A stretch of DNA of 64,000 nucleotides from Ailurus styani (GCA_002007465.1 LNAC01000740.1:84434-148433); one strand, 5' to 3'; numbered from the stretch's first letter, positions 20,640 to 32,461 are shown. The notes: generated by a model not told the origin, from the sequence alone. Made by a program: numbers and translations.

Positions 20640-21029
20640 TTTCCAGGGTTTCCTCTTTCTTGATTTACTGGCTCATTTTGGTGAACACATTCTTTCATTT
20701 AGAGATGGGGTACATGGAAGATAAAACTTTTGAGGCCTAACTTGTCTGAGTTTATCTAAATTCTGCTCTGTCATGTGCTGCATTGACTGGTGTAGAATTC
20801 TAAATACGAATTCTCTTCCTTCAGCATCTAGAAGGTAGGTAGCCTTCTACTTTCAGTCTTGTCAATGAGAAGACCAAGATGGTTCTGATTCTCAGTTTTT
20901 TGCATGTGAGGTGTTTTTCCCTGTCTTATTGCTTTTATGATAGTCTCTTTACATCTGACACTCTGAAATTTCATAAAAATATGCTTTGGTGTAGATTATT
21001 TCCCTTGTTGCCTTGGACTGTTAGGGCCT
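20640..21029. other. unassigned sequence
   Basis: AT-rich. It may be an old LINE segment. No gene seen. Confidence 0.35.
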
Positions 21030-21225
21030 CTTTTTTTTCTTTTAAGGTTTGTGTATTTATTTTAGAGAGAGTGAGAGAGAGCACAAGCTGGGGAGCACCA
21101 GGGTGAGGGGGAAAGAAGCAGACTCCTCGCTGAGCAGGGAGCCCGACACAGGGCTCCACCTTCAACCCCAAGATCATGACCTGAACTGAAACCAACAGCT
21201 GGACGCTTAGCCTCCCAGGTGCCCC
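21030..21225 (-). mobile_element. CAN-SINE
   Basis: Diverged reverse SINE with TSD TGGACTGTTAGGGCCT (21014-21029 and 21226-21241, both perfect). Confidence 0.92.
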
Positions 21226-21339
21226 TGGACTGTTAGGGCCTTTTAATGAGGAAACTCACATCCTCAATTCAGGGAAATTTTCTTATATCTTGTATGTATG
21301 TGTATATGAGAAAGAGAACATATATAAAAGAATATGAGT

Positions 21340-21800
21340 AATATAAATCATGAAATATAGTAGTAAAAAAATGCCCATAAACCCACCATCCAATTCAGGA
21401 AATAGAATATTGCCAATTCTTTGAACCTCCCTCTATGTTCTTTTCTGATGCCAGTCACTGCCTTCCTCTGCTGCCCCCATGCCCTCACCAGCCACGGAAC
21501 CAATCTCGTGGGTTTTTTTCTAATTCCTTTTTCTTAATTGTTTACTGTATATGTATGCGTTGCTAAACTATACCTTGCTTACTTTTGCTGACTTTGAAAC
21601 ACCATAGAAATGACTTCACACACACAAATGACATTCTTCTGTGACTTGCAATTCATGCAACGTTGTTCCTAAGAGTCATCTATGCACATGGTTACTCTTC
21701 GTTAACTTGACATTGTAGTCTAGCATTCTGTGGTGTGAAGGTACCACAATTTATTTATCTCTTCTCCCAGTGATGGGCATTAGGTTATTTCCTTTTGTTG
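21340..21800 (-). mobile_element. L1M 3' UTR fragment
   Basis: 'cccataaacccaccatccaa', 'gctgactttgaaacaccata', 'gtgacttgcaattcatgcaa' and 'cccagtgatgggcattaggt' follow the order of a reversed old L1 3' UTR. Confidence 0.6.
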
Positions 21801-23230
21801 GTTTATTTGTGTTTGTTTTTATTTTCTGTCATGTCTCCTGGTGTGATCATTTCTTTCCCTCATTTTCTCTCTGAAATTTACATTAGTTGTGGGATCCTCT
21901 GGGCTGAGCCTTAAATATTTTTACCTCTTTTTTTCCTGTTTTCTGTTGCTTCAGAATTTTCTTTTATAGTCTCAGAGAATTCTTCAAATTGTATCCTAAT
22001 TCATCTATTGAACTTCCTAAATTTCTACTATCATATTCTGAATTTTTAAGAGCTCTTATTCTCTGGGTGTTTCTTTTTATAGCTTACTCTTCTGTTTTCT
22101 TAGATGCTAGACTCTGGTTTTCAGAAGCCTCCCTCTGGCTGGCCGACTGCCGGACACGGTGCTGTTATGTGGTGTGTAGAGAGGAATTCTCCACATGTGT
22201 GTTCAGACCAGTGGCATTTTTTGCAAAGAGCAGCAGAGAAAGGGGCTGCTGAACTGAAGAAAGGGAATTAGACTCAGCTGGAACAAAAGTCCACTGGAAG
22301 AGTATGGACGGCCAGGATCTGGATGAATCTCCCCCACCTCGTGTTCTGTGTTAAGAGAGTTCATTCCAGGGGCGGGGGGCATATTTGGTGTTCCTGAGGA
22401 ACGGCCCACCAGAGCCGAGGCCACTAGCAGCCCTGCTCAGACTCAAGGACTACTGGTATGACTCCAGCACTTGAGGCCAGATCCCTGAAGTGGGAAAACA
22501 GCACCTTTCTCATCCCCAGAGCGCCCCTAAAGCCCAGAACCTGGTTAACATCACCGCCTACCTTGCTTCCCACGGGAAGCAAATAGCCACAAACAGGAGA
22601 GCTGCATCTCAGACAGGATGCTAACCTGCCCCTTGCATTTAGCAACCAAAGTCAGAGAGGGGGCAGAATCTGAAGAGGAGAGTGTGGCTCTCCTGTGTGG
22701 CCAGGGCTCGGTGGCCTGGGGGTGGGGGCATCGTCTCAGAGACAGCTGTGCAGTTCCCGGTGCAAATTCTAACGGGCAGATCCCGGGACCTGGTGTGACT
22801 GCTCACCCTTGTCTCCTGGTTGTGAGTGCCCTGCAGTTATGCTGAGAAGTGAAAAGAGGCCTCAAAAAGATGGGAAAATGGGAGAAGGGCCTGGAAGAAT
22901 AAGCATGCTCTGGGTTGTTTTCCAACACCCCAAGTAATTCTCTGATTCTAAGTGAGCACTAACTGGGTGTCCCACACTTGAACTCAATTCTGATACTGTC
23001 TACCTAGAGAGAGCAGCAGATCCCACAGGCTAGTGGCTCAGTCCTACAACACTGCCCCCAATTCAGACCCTATTTATAAGTCCAGGTAGTCACCTGGACT
23101 CCTGACCAACTGACTATAAATTGGAAGTTTCCACAACCCCCTACTCAGGTGTGATTCATTTGCTAGAACAGCTCATAAAGCTCAGGGAACAGTTACTTAT
23201 GTCTCCCAGTTTATTATAAAGGATATGACG
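21800..23230. other. unassigned sequence
   Basis: 21880-22120 is T-rich and may be old LINE DNA. 22130-23230 is moderately GC-rich with only short chance frames (73-87 codons). No gene or named repeat. Confidence 0.4.
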
Positions 23231-23450
23231 GGGGCGCCTGGGTGGCTCATTCATTAAGCATCTGACTTTGGCTCCAGTCATTATCCTGGGGTCCTGGGAT
23301 CGAGCCCCGCATCGGGCTATCCTGCTCCTCAGGAAGCCTGCCTCTTCCTCTCCCACTGCCCCTGTTTGTGTTCACTCTCTCGCTGTCTTTCTCTCTCTGT
23401 CAAATAAACAAAACCTTTAAAATAAATAAATAAATAAAAGAAAGGAAGGA
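23231..23450 (+). mobile_element. CAN-SINE with expanded A-rich tail
   Basis: Head GGCGCCTGGGTGGCTCATTC. The tail has a repeated AAATAAATAAATAAATAAAA run passing into a GAAAGGAAGGAAGG purine tract. Confidence 0.92.
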
Positions 23451-23675
23451 AGGAAAAATGGATGGATATGACAAAGGATACGGATGAACAGTTACATGGG
23501 GCCAAGTCAGGAAACATCCCGAGCTCAGGATCTGCTGTCCCCATGGATGTAGGGTTCAGCACCCTCCTGGCACATGGGTGTGTTCACCAGCCCAGAAGCT
23601 CATCAAATCTCCTTGTTGAAGAGTTTTTATGAAACTTTATTTGCAGTCACCCCTTTCCTTAAATTGGTGGGCGGA

Positions 23676-23876
23676 GGGCGCCTGGGTGGCTCAGTGGGTT
23701 AAAGCCTCTGCTTTCAGCTCAGGTCATGATCTCAGCGTCCTGGGATCGAGGCCCGCATCGGGCTCTCTGCTCAGCGGGGAGCCTGCTTCCTCCTCTCCCT
23801 GTCTCTCTGCCTGCCTCTCTGCCTACTTGTAATCTCTCTCTCTGTGTCAAATAAATAAAATAAAATCTTAAAAAAA
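23676..23876 (+). mobile_element. CAN-SINE, very young
   Basis: Near-consensus copy with TSD AAATTGGTGGGCGGA (23661-23675) and AAATTGGTGAGCGGA (23877-23891). It carries the markers ATCTCAGCGTCCTGGG and TCTCCCTGTCTCTC and is almost identical to the copy at 36330-36535. Confidence 0.96.
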
Positions 23877-24010
23877 AAATTGGTGAGCGGAGCTGAAAGT
23901 TCTAGTCCTGTAATCAGTGGTCTTTCTGGTGAGGAACTGACTAGGTAGGGCCCCCACCCTAAGTCACCTTATTAGCCTAAACTCAGCTGTGATTAAAAGG
24001 CCTTGTTATA

Positions 24011-24218
24011 GGGGTGCCTGGGTGGCTCAGTCAGTTAATTCCCTGCCCTATGCTCAGGACACGATCCTGGAGTCCTGGGATCCAGGCCTGCCTGGGGCTG
24101 TTGTTTGGCAGGGAACCTGCTTCTCCTTTCCCTTCCCCCCACCCTGCTCATGCTTGCTCTCTCGCTCGCTCCCTGTCTCTCTCTCTCTCTCAAATAAATA
24201 AATAAAATCTTTTTTGAA
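24011..24218 (+). mobile_element. CAN-SINE with perfect TSD
   Basis: Diverged body. The 16 bp TSD AAAAGGCCTTGTTATA is perfect at 23995-24010 and 24219-24234. Confidence 0.94.
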
Positions 24219-24299
24219 AAAAGGCCTTGTTATAAATAACAAAAGGTACTCGTATCGCTTAGGAAATTACAAGAGTTTTAGGAGCTCTGTGCAAGGAAC

Positions 24300-24905
24300 C
24301 GCAGATGGAGACCAGATGTATTGTTTATTGTAGCACGTGGGCCGACCCCTCATCCGCAGGGGTAGCTGCTTCTGCCTTCCACGGGGCGCTGCGACTCACG
24401 GCAGCGAGGAGATGACGCTCCACACAGCTCCCTTTCCTTCACGCAAGTGGACGAGGGCGGGAGGGGAAAGGCTGGGCAGCAGCTGCTGGTGGTGCTTTGC
24501 CCACCACGCCTTGGCCCCCTGGGCTGTGTTTTATGCAGGCTGGCTCTCCGGCGCTTTCTCTCCCTACGCCTGCGCCCGCAGCTCTTGGTAGAGAGCCAGA
24601 GAATGTAGGTGCCCCTAGGGCCAGCCATCAGCCAGTGACTGGCAAACATAGGGGAGTAGTCGTCCTGCTCTCCTGCTCCCTGGTGTGGGCAATTTTAAGA
24701 TGTCCCCAGAGTTCCCGTGAGGGACTGAGCCAGAGCTACCCGCCTTAGATGTTGCTTGCTGTCACATCTCTGCTCAGCTTCCTTTCCAGGTCCGACACCC
24801 CCTACCATCCCCCTCACCTAGTTTTTTCTGGGAATGCTCAAATAAATAATTTTCCTGTGAATCCTCTTCTCCAAGTCCGCTTCTGGAAACTCAGGCTAAG
24901 ACAGT
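24300..24905 (+). mobile_element. possible LTR-like element
   Basis: The 3' end (AAATAAATAATTTTCCTGTG, then aagtccgcttctggaaactc and ggctaagaca) resembles an old ERV LTR terminus with a polyadenylation signal. The body is relatively CpG- and GC-rich. A non-LTR origin cannot be excluded. Confidence 0.4.
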
Positions 24906-26310
24906 CTCCTATTTCAGAGTCCTCACTGATTCCTTGCTACTAAAAATGGAAAGACAGGGTAGCCCTTTGTTTATAAAGCACAATGACGATGCCGCAGATG
25001 TGGAAAGGTAAGCCCTAGATGAGGAAAGAGTGCAGAATTGTGTCTTCACATTGAAGGGAGAGAACTGAGCTTCTGAAGGGTGCTGGCACAGTAAGGACAG
25101 GAAGCTGCGAGCTTGAGGCAGAGCAGGGCCTGAGCAGCACAGCAGTAGGAAACCTCTGTTGCACCAAGCCTTCCATAAACGCTCCACATGCGCCCGCCTA
25201 TGGGTGGGATGCCTGGAGCAGGGGGAATCCAGTGGGGAAAAGGCTGTTTGGGAAGCAATGCTGTAGTGCAGACCAGAAGAGCAGGATGGGAAGGCAAAGG
25301 TGCTCCTGAAGCTGAACTCAGTGGAAGCAGGAACTCTGAGCCAGAGAAGACTAAGGGAAGCATAACCCACCAAATGTGCCCCATGTCTCCCCCCCACACA
25401 CATGTGTGCGCATATGCACGCACGCACACCAGTCCCCCAAGAGGTGGAAAAGCATGAGATACCCCCTCCTCTGAGATCTGAATAATGCCTGAAATTATAA
25501 ACTCGAAGTAACTGAAGGATAAGTTCTAAAATCATCCCAAGAATATACAAAGGCATCTTCAACATAGGGACAGCAGCATTTCTCAGTTAAAATCGCAAGG
25601 TGACTCCTACAGCAAACAGGAATTCACAGAAGGTGGGGGACACAATCAGCACAAGCAGAGGCAGTGGGGGTGCCGTAGATCATGGCATCCTCCTCCCTCC
25701 TATGACCTGAGCCTGGTCCCTGCTGCTTCCAGTCCATGCCAGAGCCAGGGTGGCCCCAGGACTTCCTCCCCCTGCCCTGCTCACCCAGGGACTCACCCAG
25801 CAGCCTGTGCAGGTAGCCCTGCCCCCCCTCCACTGGCCCTGCTGCCAGCCTCCTTCCTGCATGGTCAGGATCTTAACAGTGGGTGCTCCAAGGTCTGGGA
25901 GGTCTAATGCAGTCGGGGAGTTGGGAACCTGCCTCTGAATCCATTCCGATCTCTGACTCTTTTCTCCTTCCAAGCATCTCTTCGACAAACATTTATTCAC
26001 CACATTCTACTCCCCAGGAACTGGTATCTCTGTTCTCTCCCCCATCCCCTTTCTGTTTGTTCGTCTTTCTCCCTGACGCCATTCCTGCCTCTATCCTCCT
26101 CCCTCCCCTCTTTCTATCTCCACCTGACCTGACTCTCTCTCCCTCTCCCTGTCCCTTCTCCCAGTCCTGGTCTCTTTGAATTAAATTGGCCTGCTTCTCC
26201 GAAGACAGATGACAGAATACAGTTAACAGCACCCACAGTAACTGACACGTCACAAAACAGTTTGTGCTCACAAGTCCCTTTGCTTGCCTTTATGAATAAC
26301 CATGTAATGA
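24906..26310. other. unassigned sequence with a 218-codon chance frame
   Basis: The longest N-free frame in the window lies on the minus strand at 24909-25565 (218 codons). Its composition is Cys/Ser/Leu-rich, it covers a CA/CG microsatellite, and I recognise no domain. I therefore do not call a gene. 25700-26180 is pyrimidine-rich on the plus strand. Confidence 0.5.
25389..25432. repeat. CA/CG/TG alternating microsatellite
   Basis: Interrupted purine-pyrimidine alternation (CACACACATGTGTGCGCATA, then TGCACGCACGCACACC). Confidence 0.8.
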
Positions 26311-26466
26311 ACATGATTTTAGATCTTCATCTACATCTCTGATTAACCCCTTCAGGAGAGCTCCCTACGTATAGTATTTTTAGGTCAAAGGGCACTGACA
26401 TTTTTAAGGCTATGATATATTTGGAAAAAAAAATTCTCAACAATATTGCCCATATAACTGGACTTA
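26310..26466 (-). mobile_element. L1M 3' UTR scrap
   Basis: 'cttcaggagagctccctacg' and 'aggtcaaagggcactgacat' resemble the reversed L1M 3' UTR segment (ggtcaaagggtatg type). Confidence 0.4.
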
Positions 26467-26694
26467 TTTTTTTTGAGATTTTTAAAATTAATTAATTTAC
26501 TTATTTATTCATTCATTTTTTAAGAGAGAGAGAGAGAAATGGGGGAAAGACAGAAGGACAGGGGGAATCTCAAGCAGACCCCACACTGAGCACGGAAACC
26601 CAATGCAGGGCTCGATCTCCCAACCCTGAGATTATGACCTAAGCAAAAATCATGAGTCGGATGCTTCACCAACTGAGCCACCCAGGTGCCCCAC
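26466..26694 (-). mobile_element. CAN-SINE
   Basis: Reverse SINE with a long A/T tail. TSD AACTGGACTT (26456-26465 and 26695-26704). Confidence 0.93.
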
Positions 26695-26704
26695 AACTGG
26701 ACTT

Positions 26705-27190
26705 CTTTAAGTTCAATCTCAGATTTAAGATGGGGTCACACATGTGTTCCCAGGGTCCCTGAAGACACTCACATTCCGGAATATCTCTGTAGATCAATTG
26801 GTTTGTAGAGGGCATGCCTAATCCCCTTTCTGCACACTTAAATACTTGTTTGTGGATTGGTGCAACATACCTAGGTCAAACCTGTGCCAAGTCCTGGTAA
26901 TGACCCTGGACTAGATTCTGGTGATTTAGAGCCCTGCCAAAATCACGGATGACTCCTTCCTTTCAGAGTAGGCTTAATTTTGGCATTTGATATTTTACAA
27001 ATCAAAAGTAAGATGAGAATTTTCCCATAATGTGTGATAAGATGTGGTCATAGGTCATTCTGCCACCCATTTATTCCTGGCCCAGATGGTAGTAAACAAC
27101 ATTCATCCACACTGCCTTCAGTCTCTGCTGGTCACCACTTCCTCTTTTTTCAAACACCTAGACATCATTGGATGCCCTAAAATTTTTAAT
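26705..27190. other. unassigned sequence
   Basis: No gene or repeat recognised. Confidence 0.4.
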
Positions 27191-27795
27191 CACTTCTCAC
27201 TATAAACTAAATGTCTGTGTCACCCCCAAAATCCATATGTTTGAAATTCAATCCCAAATATGATGGTATTAGGAAGTGGGGCCTTGGGGTGATTAGTTCA
27301 TGAGGGTGGAGACCTCATGAATGGGATTAGTGCCCTTATAAAAGAGATGGCAGAGAGTTCCCTCACCCCTTCTACCACATGAGGACACAGTGAAAAGAGG
27401 TCCCCTAGAACCAGGAAGTGGGCCCTCTCTGGACACCAAATCTGCCAGCACTTTGCTCTTAGACTTCTTAGCCTCCCAAACTGTGAGAGATAAATTTATG
27501 TTCTTTTGGGGTGCCTGGGTGGCTTAGTCAGTTGGGCGTCCAACTCTTGAATTCCGCTCAGGTCATGATCTCGGGTTCATGAGATCAAGCCCCACGTCAG
27601 GCTCCGTGCTCAGCATGGAATCTGCCTGAGATTCTCTCTCTCCCTCTCCTTCTGTCCCTCCCCCAACTCACATGCTCTCTAAATAAATAAATATATAAAT
27701 ACATAGAATCTTTTTTAAAAAAGAAATTTATGTTGTTTATAAGTCACCTAATTAGTCTATTGTAATTTGTTATGCCAGCCAAACAGACTAAGACA
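27190..27795 (+). mobile_element. MaLR (MLT1) solo LTR split by a SINE
   Basis: Classic order: 'cacccccaaaatccatatgt', 'gatggtattaggaagtgggg', 'catgaatgggattagtgccc', 'cacatgaggacacagtgaaa', 'ccaaatctgccagcactttg', 'actgtgagagataaatttat', and the terminus ccaaacagactaagaca. A CAN-SINE sits at 27507-27723. Confidence 0.8.
27507..27723 (+). mobile_element. CAN-SINE inside MaLR LTR
   Basis: TSD AAATTTATGTTCTTT (27492-27506) and AAATTTATGTTGTTT (27724-27738). It divides the LTR's AATAAATTTATGTTGTTTAT-like end. Confidence 0.93.
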
Positions 27796-27799
27796 CTGC

Positions 27800-28200
27800 T
27801 TAAGGGAAAGAGGTGTTTTGACCTTTTATTTCCTCCCTGAGGGCCAAATTTATGGTACCTGCCTATATTCTTTTTCCTCATTTGAGATAGGTTCAGTGGG
27901 CTTGTCTCCCTGTCACCCAGTGGGTACATGAAAAGATCTTGGGGTAGCTTGCTCACTAATCACAATTTTTAGCTATTAGGTGAGTGTCAAGTGTGTTTGT
28001 AGGTCCCCAAGGATGAATTTGACCAAAGGTTTCACAGAACATTTAGGTGCACTTAGAAGCTCACAATGCATGTTAATCAAATAATCATAATACAGTGTGA
28101 TAAAGGTTTATCTGATATGCAATAGAGGATGTAGGATTTGAAGGGACCCCAGAGTAGAAGTCCGTAATGCAACAAGCAAGAGCAAGAGATCTTATTAACT
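27800..28200. other. unassigned sequence
   Basis: Nothing recognised in this 400 bp AT-rich stretch. Confidence 0.4.
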
Positions 28201-28800
28201 GTGTATCAGTCAACTACTACTGCATAACAAATACTGCAATAATCCTAGCATCAAACAATAATACATACTTGTAAATTTCTCACTCAGATGACTAAATGTT
28301 TGCTGGGGGTTGACCTTGATCTTATGGGCTTAGGTGGGTATGGCTCCAGGCTATGAATTTGGTTCAAGGCTATTCCGTGCACTTTTAAAAATTTATTTAT
28401 GTATTTTAGAAAGAGTGTGAGCAGGGGAAGGGGTAGAGGGAGAGAGAGGAAGAAAAGCAGACTCCCCACTGAGCACAGAGTCCAACATGGGACTCAATCC
28501 CAGGACCCCAAGATTACAACCCAAGCTGAAATCAAGAATCAGACAGTTAACCAACTGAGCCACCCAAGCACCCCTATTCATGCATTTTGGACCTCCTTGG
28601 ACCATTGGCCACCTCATTATCATAGCAAAAGGCAGGCATACAAGAGAGAAAGCCCAACATGCAAGCACATTTTAAGATTCTGCTCACATCATGTGTACTA
28701 ATATCCCACTGGCCAAAGTAGGTCATATCACAGAAGCTCAAAGTCAAGGTGTAATAAAGTACGTTCCTTGCATGGAACTGTAGTAAAAAACTAATTATTT
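28200..28800 (-). mobile_element. MaLR-like LTR relic split by a SINE
   Basis: 'gtgtatcagtcaactactac', 'tgcataacaaatactgcaat' and, beyond the SINE, 'cactggccaaagtaggtcat' follow the same order as the LTR-like copy at 7970-8560. Family uncertain. Confidence 0.45.
28387..28573 (-). mobile_element. CAN-SINE
   Basis: Diverged reverse SINE with TSD CTATTCCGTGCACTTTT (28370-28386) and CTATTCATGCATTTT (28574-28588). Confidence 0.9.
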
Positions 28801-28849
28801 GCTGAATAATCATCTAACTTACCACAAGCTGGATCTTGGACAACCAAGG

Positions 28850-29105
28850 GATGTTGTTCTAGGAATAAGTGGGAGGAATGAGCATTCCATAGAGAAGAAC
28901 CGCATCAGGAAGGGCAGAGAGACACAAGGATGTGTGGCACATTTAGGGATTTGCAGGTAGTTTGAAGGACAGAAGCCCAGGACACTAGTGAGAGATGCTG
29001 AGTGTGTGCAGGAAACTGAGTCTGGAGAGAAAGACAGGAGCCAATATTTCAGGATGGGAGGAAACCCAAAAGATCTGGATAGATTTGAGCAAGGTAAGAG
29101 TTCTG
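28850..29105 (-). mobile_element. possible L2 fragment
   Basis: 'tgagcattccatagagaaga', 'gaggaaactgagtctgg'-like text and 'ggagccaatatttcaggatg' resemble reversed L2. Weak. Confidence 0.35.
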
Positions 29106-29385
29106 TCCTCCCTGTTGGATTTTCAGGGGACTCTTGCCTTGTCTCCTGAAGTCTCTACTTCCTGACAGGAAAACCCCCTTCCATAACTCCTCTGTGCTCT
29201 CTAGGGAACCGAAATTACCTTTATTTCACTCTCCAAGTGAGGAATTGCATTAATTCTCCTTTTGCTCATCAACTCCCATGCCCCGCATAGCATCTAATAT
29301 ATGTGTATTGGATAAACCCCCAAAAGTGTAAACAACTGGGAATTCTTTTATCAAAATTATTTTTTTTTCTGATAAGGCATACTTA

Positions 29386-29574
29386 ATGAAAGAATGTCAC
29401 AAATGGTGACTGTGAACAATACACGGCTTATGGGCAGAAATAACCACCTTCACAACTTGATGATAGCCTCCCAGGTTCTANATGAAAGAATGTCACAAAT
29501 GGTGACTGAACGATACACGGCTTATGGGCAGAAATAACCACCTTCACAACTTGATGATAGCCTCCCAGGTTCTA
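29386..29574. repeat. ~94 bp duplication around a single N
   Basis: Copy 1 is 29386-29480 (95 bp), N is at 29481, and copy 2 is 29482-29574 (93 bp). The copies differ by a 2-base indel and one substitution. That is more like two haplotypes than a pure overlap of the same molecule. Confidence 0.88.
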
Positions 29575-29867
29575 TGCAATGTAATCACATAACTAGAGTC
29601 ATACACTGTTATATTTAACCAGCTCTTTTATATCAACTCAAAACATAACAGCTAGAAACATAAACCTATCACATCCTTCTTAATGACTGCATTGTGTGTT
29701 GTTGTATGGTTGTGCCCTTTATTCAGTCTCTTAACTTTCATCACTAGAAGTAATACTCTGAAGATAGCCTTTCACATACATCTTTGCCCCTGGTCTAGTT
29801 AGTTGTCTCAGCTTAAATTGCTAGACGTGGAATAGTTTGTTCAAATGCATACCCACTTAACCTTTTC

Positions 29868-30069
29868 CTTTTTTTTTATTAAAGATTTTATTTATTTATT
29901 TGACAGAGGGAAAGAGATCACAAGTAGGCAGAGAGGCAGGCAGAGAGAGAGGAGGGAGCAGGCTCCCCACTGAGCAGGGAGCCCGATGTGGGGCTCGATC
30001 CCAGGACCCTGAGATCATGACCTGAGCTGAAGGCAGAGGCTTTAACCCACTGAGCCACCCAGGCGCCCT
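29868..30069 (-). mobile_element. CAN-SINE, young
   Basis: Near-consensus reverse SINE with perfect TSD CACTTAACCTTTTC (29854-29867 and 30070-30083). Confidence 0.96.
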
Positions 30070-30313
30070 CACTTAACCTTTTCATACAGATCATTAAATT
30101 GCCTGTTAAATACTTGTAACAATATGCAATCCTACTTCACACACTTGACATTGCTGGATATTTTATACGTTGCTAATACAAACAATTTTATCTCATTGTT
30201 GTTATAATGGAAAAATGACTTTTTTATTTCTTTGTGAAAAAGATATGTTTTTAAATTAGAACTTTCCCAGCAGAGCTATCAGCATATGTAAGGGGAGGAC
30301 ACAGATATTTTAG

Positions 30314-30655
30314 AAGAGAGGAATTATTAAATTAGAAACAGAAATGAGTAAATTAGAAAGTAAAAAAACAAGTAGACTTTATAAATAAAACTAGAAACTG
30401 GTTCTTTGAACAAGAGGGGGGAAAATAAGAAGGAAAGAAAAAATTACTATCAAGTACAAGCAGAAAATAAGAGGTAAAGCATGNAAGAGAGGAATTATTA
30501 AGTTAGAAACAGAAATGAGTAAATTAGAAAGTAAAAAAACAAGTAGACTTGATAAATAAAACTAGAAACTGGTTCTTTGAACAAGAGGGGGGAAAAATAA
30601 GAAGGAAAGAAAAAATTACTATCAAGTACAAGCAGAAAATAAGAGGTAAAGCATG
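30314..30655. repeat. ~170 bp duplication around a single N
   Basis: 30314-30483 and 30485-30655 are the same sequence with a few substitutions and a one-base length change, split by the N at 30484. Likely unmerged haplotype overlap. Confidence 0.9.
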
Positions 30656-31260
30656 CAAAATACAGTGCCAGATATAAGGAATAAAGTCTTTACTTCTACA
30701 TATAAAGAACTAAAATTTATTAGAAAACTCTATATTAAAGTTTATGTTAATACCTCAAAATTTATCAGAAATGAATTGTTTTCCTTGAAAATATAAGTTC
30801 CTAGAACTGATTCTAAAGAACCTCTATACCAGAATTTATCAAAACCCATTGATAAAGTGGAAAAATGTCTCCAAGCAACAGAGCCCCAGATGGTTTTATG
30901 AATGACTTCTAGGAAATCTTATTTTAAATACCACTTCTATGTTATTTAAACTAGACATTTAAACTAGCACAGGAAAAGATGTAATTTATAATACAAAAAT
31001 GCAATTCATTTTATAATACTGAAGATTAACTAGGCACTTACAGTTATGAAAGTCTTAAATAAAATATTTGTAAGTTAAATATAGCAGTGTATTAAAAGAA
31101 TTGTACATCTTGATCAAGTAATGTTGATTCCAGGAAAAATGATTAAGAAATCTGTGTTGAATCAAGCATTCTGTAATACATCAGATGGTGAAAGGAAAAA
31201 AGCATACAATCATCTCAATATATGCCAAAAATTCATTAATTAAAGTACAACATCTATTTC

Positions 31261-31307
31261 CGATAACAATGACAATAACAATGGTGATGGCAATGATGAT
31301 GATAAAT
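31261..31307 (+). repeat. short GATGAT/AACAATG-rich simple tract
   Basis: Imperfect trinucleotide stretch (CAATGATGATGATAAATACC end) inside the L1 relic. Confidence 0.6.
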
Positions 31308-31619
31308 ACCTCAGTAAGCAAAGAACAGAAGGGCCAAGGATATTTTTTAATCGGAAGCCACAGCAGCAAACTTAATGGTAAAACATTAAATATTGGGAGT
31401 GTTTCAATTAAATGAGATGTTCACTATAATTGCTATTAATCAAAATGTTTCTGAAGTCTCAGAACAATCCCATTAGTGGAGAAAAGGAAATAAAAGGAAT
31501 AGATTTTTTAAAAACAACAAACTGTCTTTATTCCCAGACTATATTCTTTTCTTCCTAGAAATTCCATGAAAACCATTGAAAATATTATGGAAACTAATAA
31601 GAGATGTCAATAAAGTGGG

Positions 31620-31835
31620 TTTTTTTGTTTTGTTTTGTTTGTTTTTGAAAGAGAAAGAGAGAGAATGCGCATGCACAAGCAAGCAGGGGTGGGGTAGAGG
31701 GAGAGAAAGAATCTTAAGTAGGTTCCAAGCTCAGCTTGGAGCCTGATGAAAGACTCAATCTCACAACCCTGAGATAATGACCTGAGCTGAAACCAAGAGT
31801 CAGACACTTAACCAACTGAGATACCCAGGCACCCC
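31620..31835 (-). mobile_element. CAN-SINE in L1
   Basis: Reverse SINE whose tail is a TTTTGTTTTG repeat. TSD TAAAGTGG (31611-31618 and 31836-31843). Confidence 0.9.
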
Positions 31836-31883
31836 TAAAGTGGTTTAATATAAGAAATAAATAGACAAATCTACAACTTTCTT

Positions 31884-32081
31884 TTTTTATTTTAAAGATT
31901 TAATTTATTTGACAGAGAGAGAGAGATTACAAGTAGGCAGAGAGGCAGGCAGAGAGAGAGAGAGGAGGAAGCAGGCTCCCCACTGAGCAGGGAGCCCGAT
32001 GTGGAACTCGATCCCAGGACCTGGGATCATGACCTGAGCCGAAGGCAGAGAGGCTTAACCCACTGAGCCACCCAGGCGCCC
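31884..32081 (-). mobile_element. CAN-SINE in L1, young
   Basis: Near-consensus reverse SINE with TSD CTACAACTTTCTT (31871-31883) and CTGCAACTTTCTT (32082-32094). Confidence 0.95.
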
Positions 32082-32461
32082 CTGCAACTTTCTTATACAC
32101 TAACCATAACCAGTTAGTAAATATAATGGAGGGGAAAAGGAGATTCCAGTCATAATTGCAACAATAACTGTAGAATACCTGTGTATGACTATGATAAAAA
32201 AAATGTGACATGTGAACAAAATATATGACATATGAATAAAATATCCCTAAAGCAAAAACAAAACTAAAAACTAAAAACTAAAAAAGTTGGAGAGAGAGAC
32301 CACATGTCAGGGTATAAAAATGTTAGTTTTCCCTGAATTAGTTTATGAAGTTAATGCAGTTTCAATTCAAATGCTTATGGGATTATTTTTGGAACTCAAA
32401 AGATTGATTCTAAAGTTGTCTGGGAAGAAGGCATGCTTGAAGCCAAGAAATTTGGGGGGGG

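Larger units (their letters stand above)
29340..30240 (-). mobile_element. L1M 3' UTR fragment with SINE
   Basis: AT-rich text such as 'tctgataaggcatacttaat', 'gccctttattcagtctctta' and 'aaattgcctgttaaatactt' fits a reversed old L1 3' UTR. A SINE lies inside it at 29868-30069. Confidence 0.5.
30300..32460 (+). mobile_element. L1 ORF2 relic (L1M type)
   Basis: Plus-oriented ORF2 remnants in order: 'actagaaactggttctttga' (duplicated by the N artefact), 'agagccccagatggttttat', 'attaaaagaattgtacatct' then 'tgatcaagta', 'aacaatcccattagtggaga', 'aactttcttatacactaacc', 'tatgggattatttttggaac'. Frames are destroyed. Two CAN-SINEs interrupt it. Confidence 0.78.
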
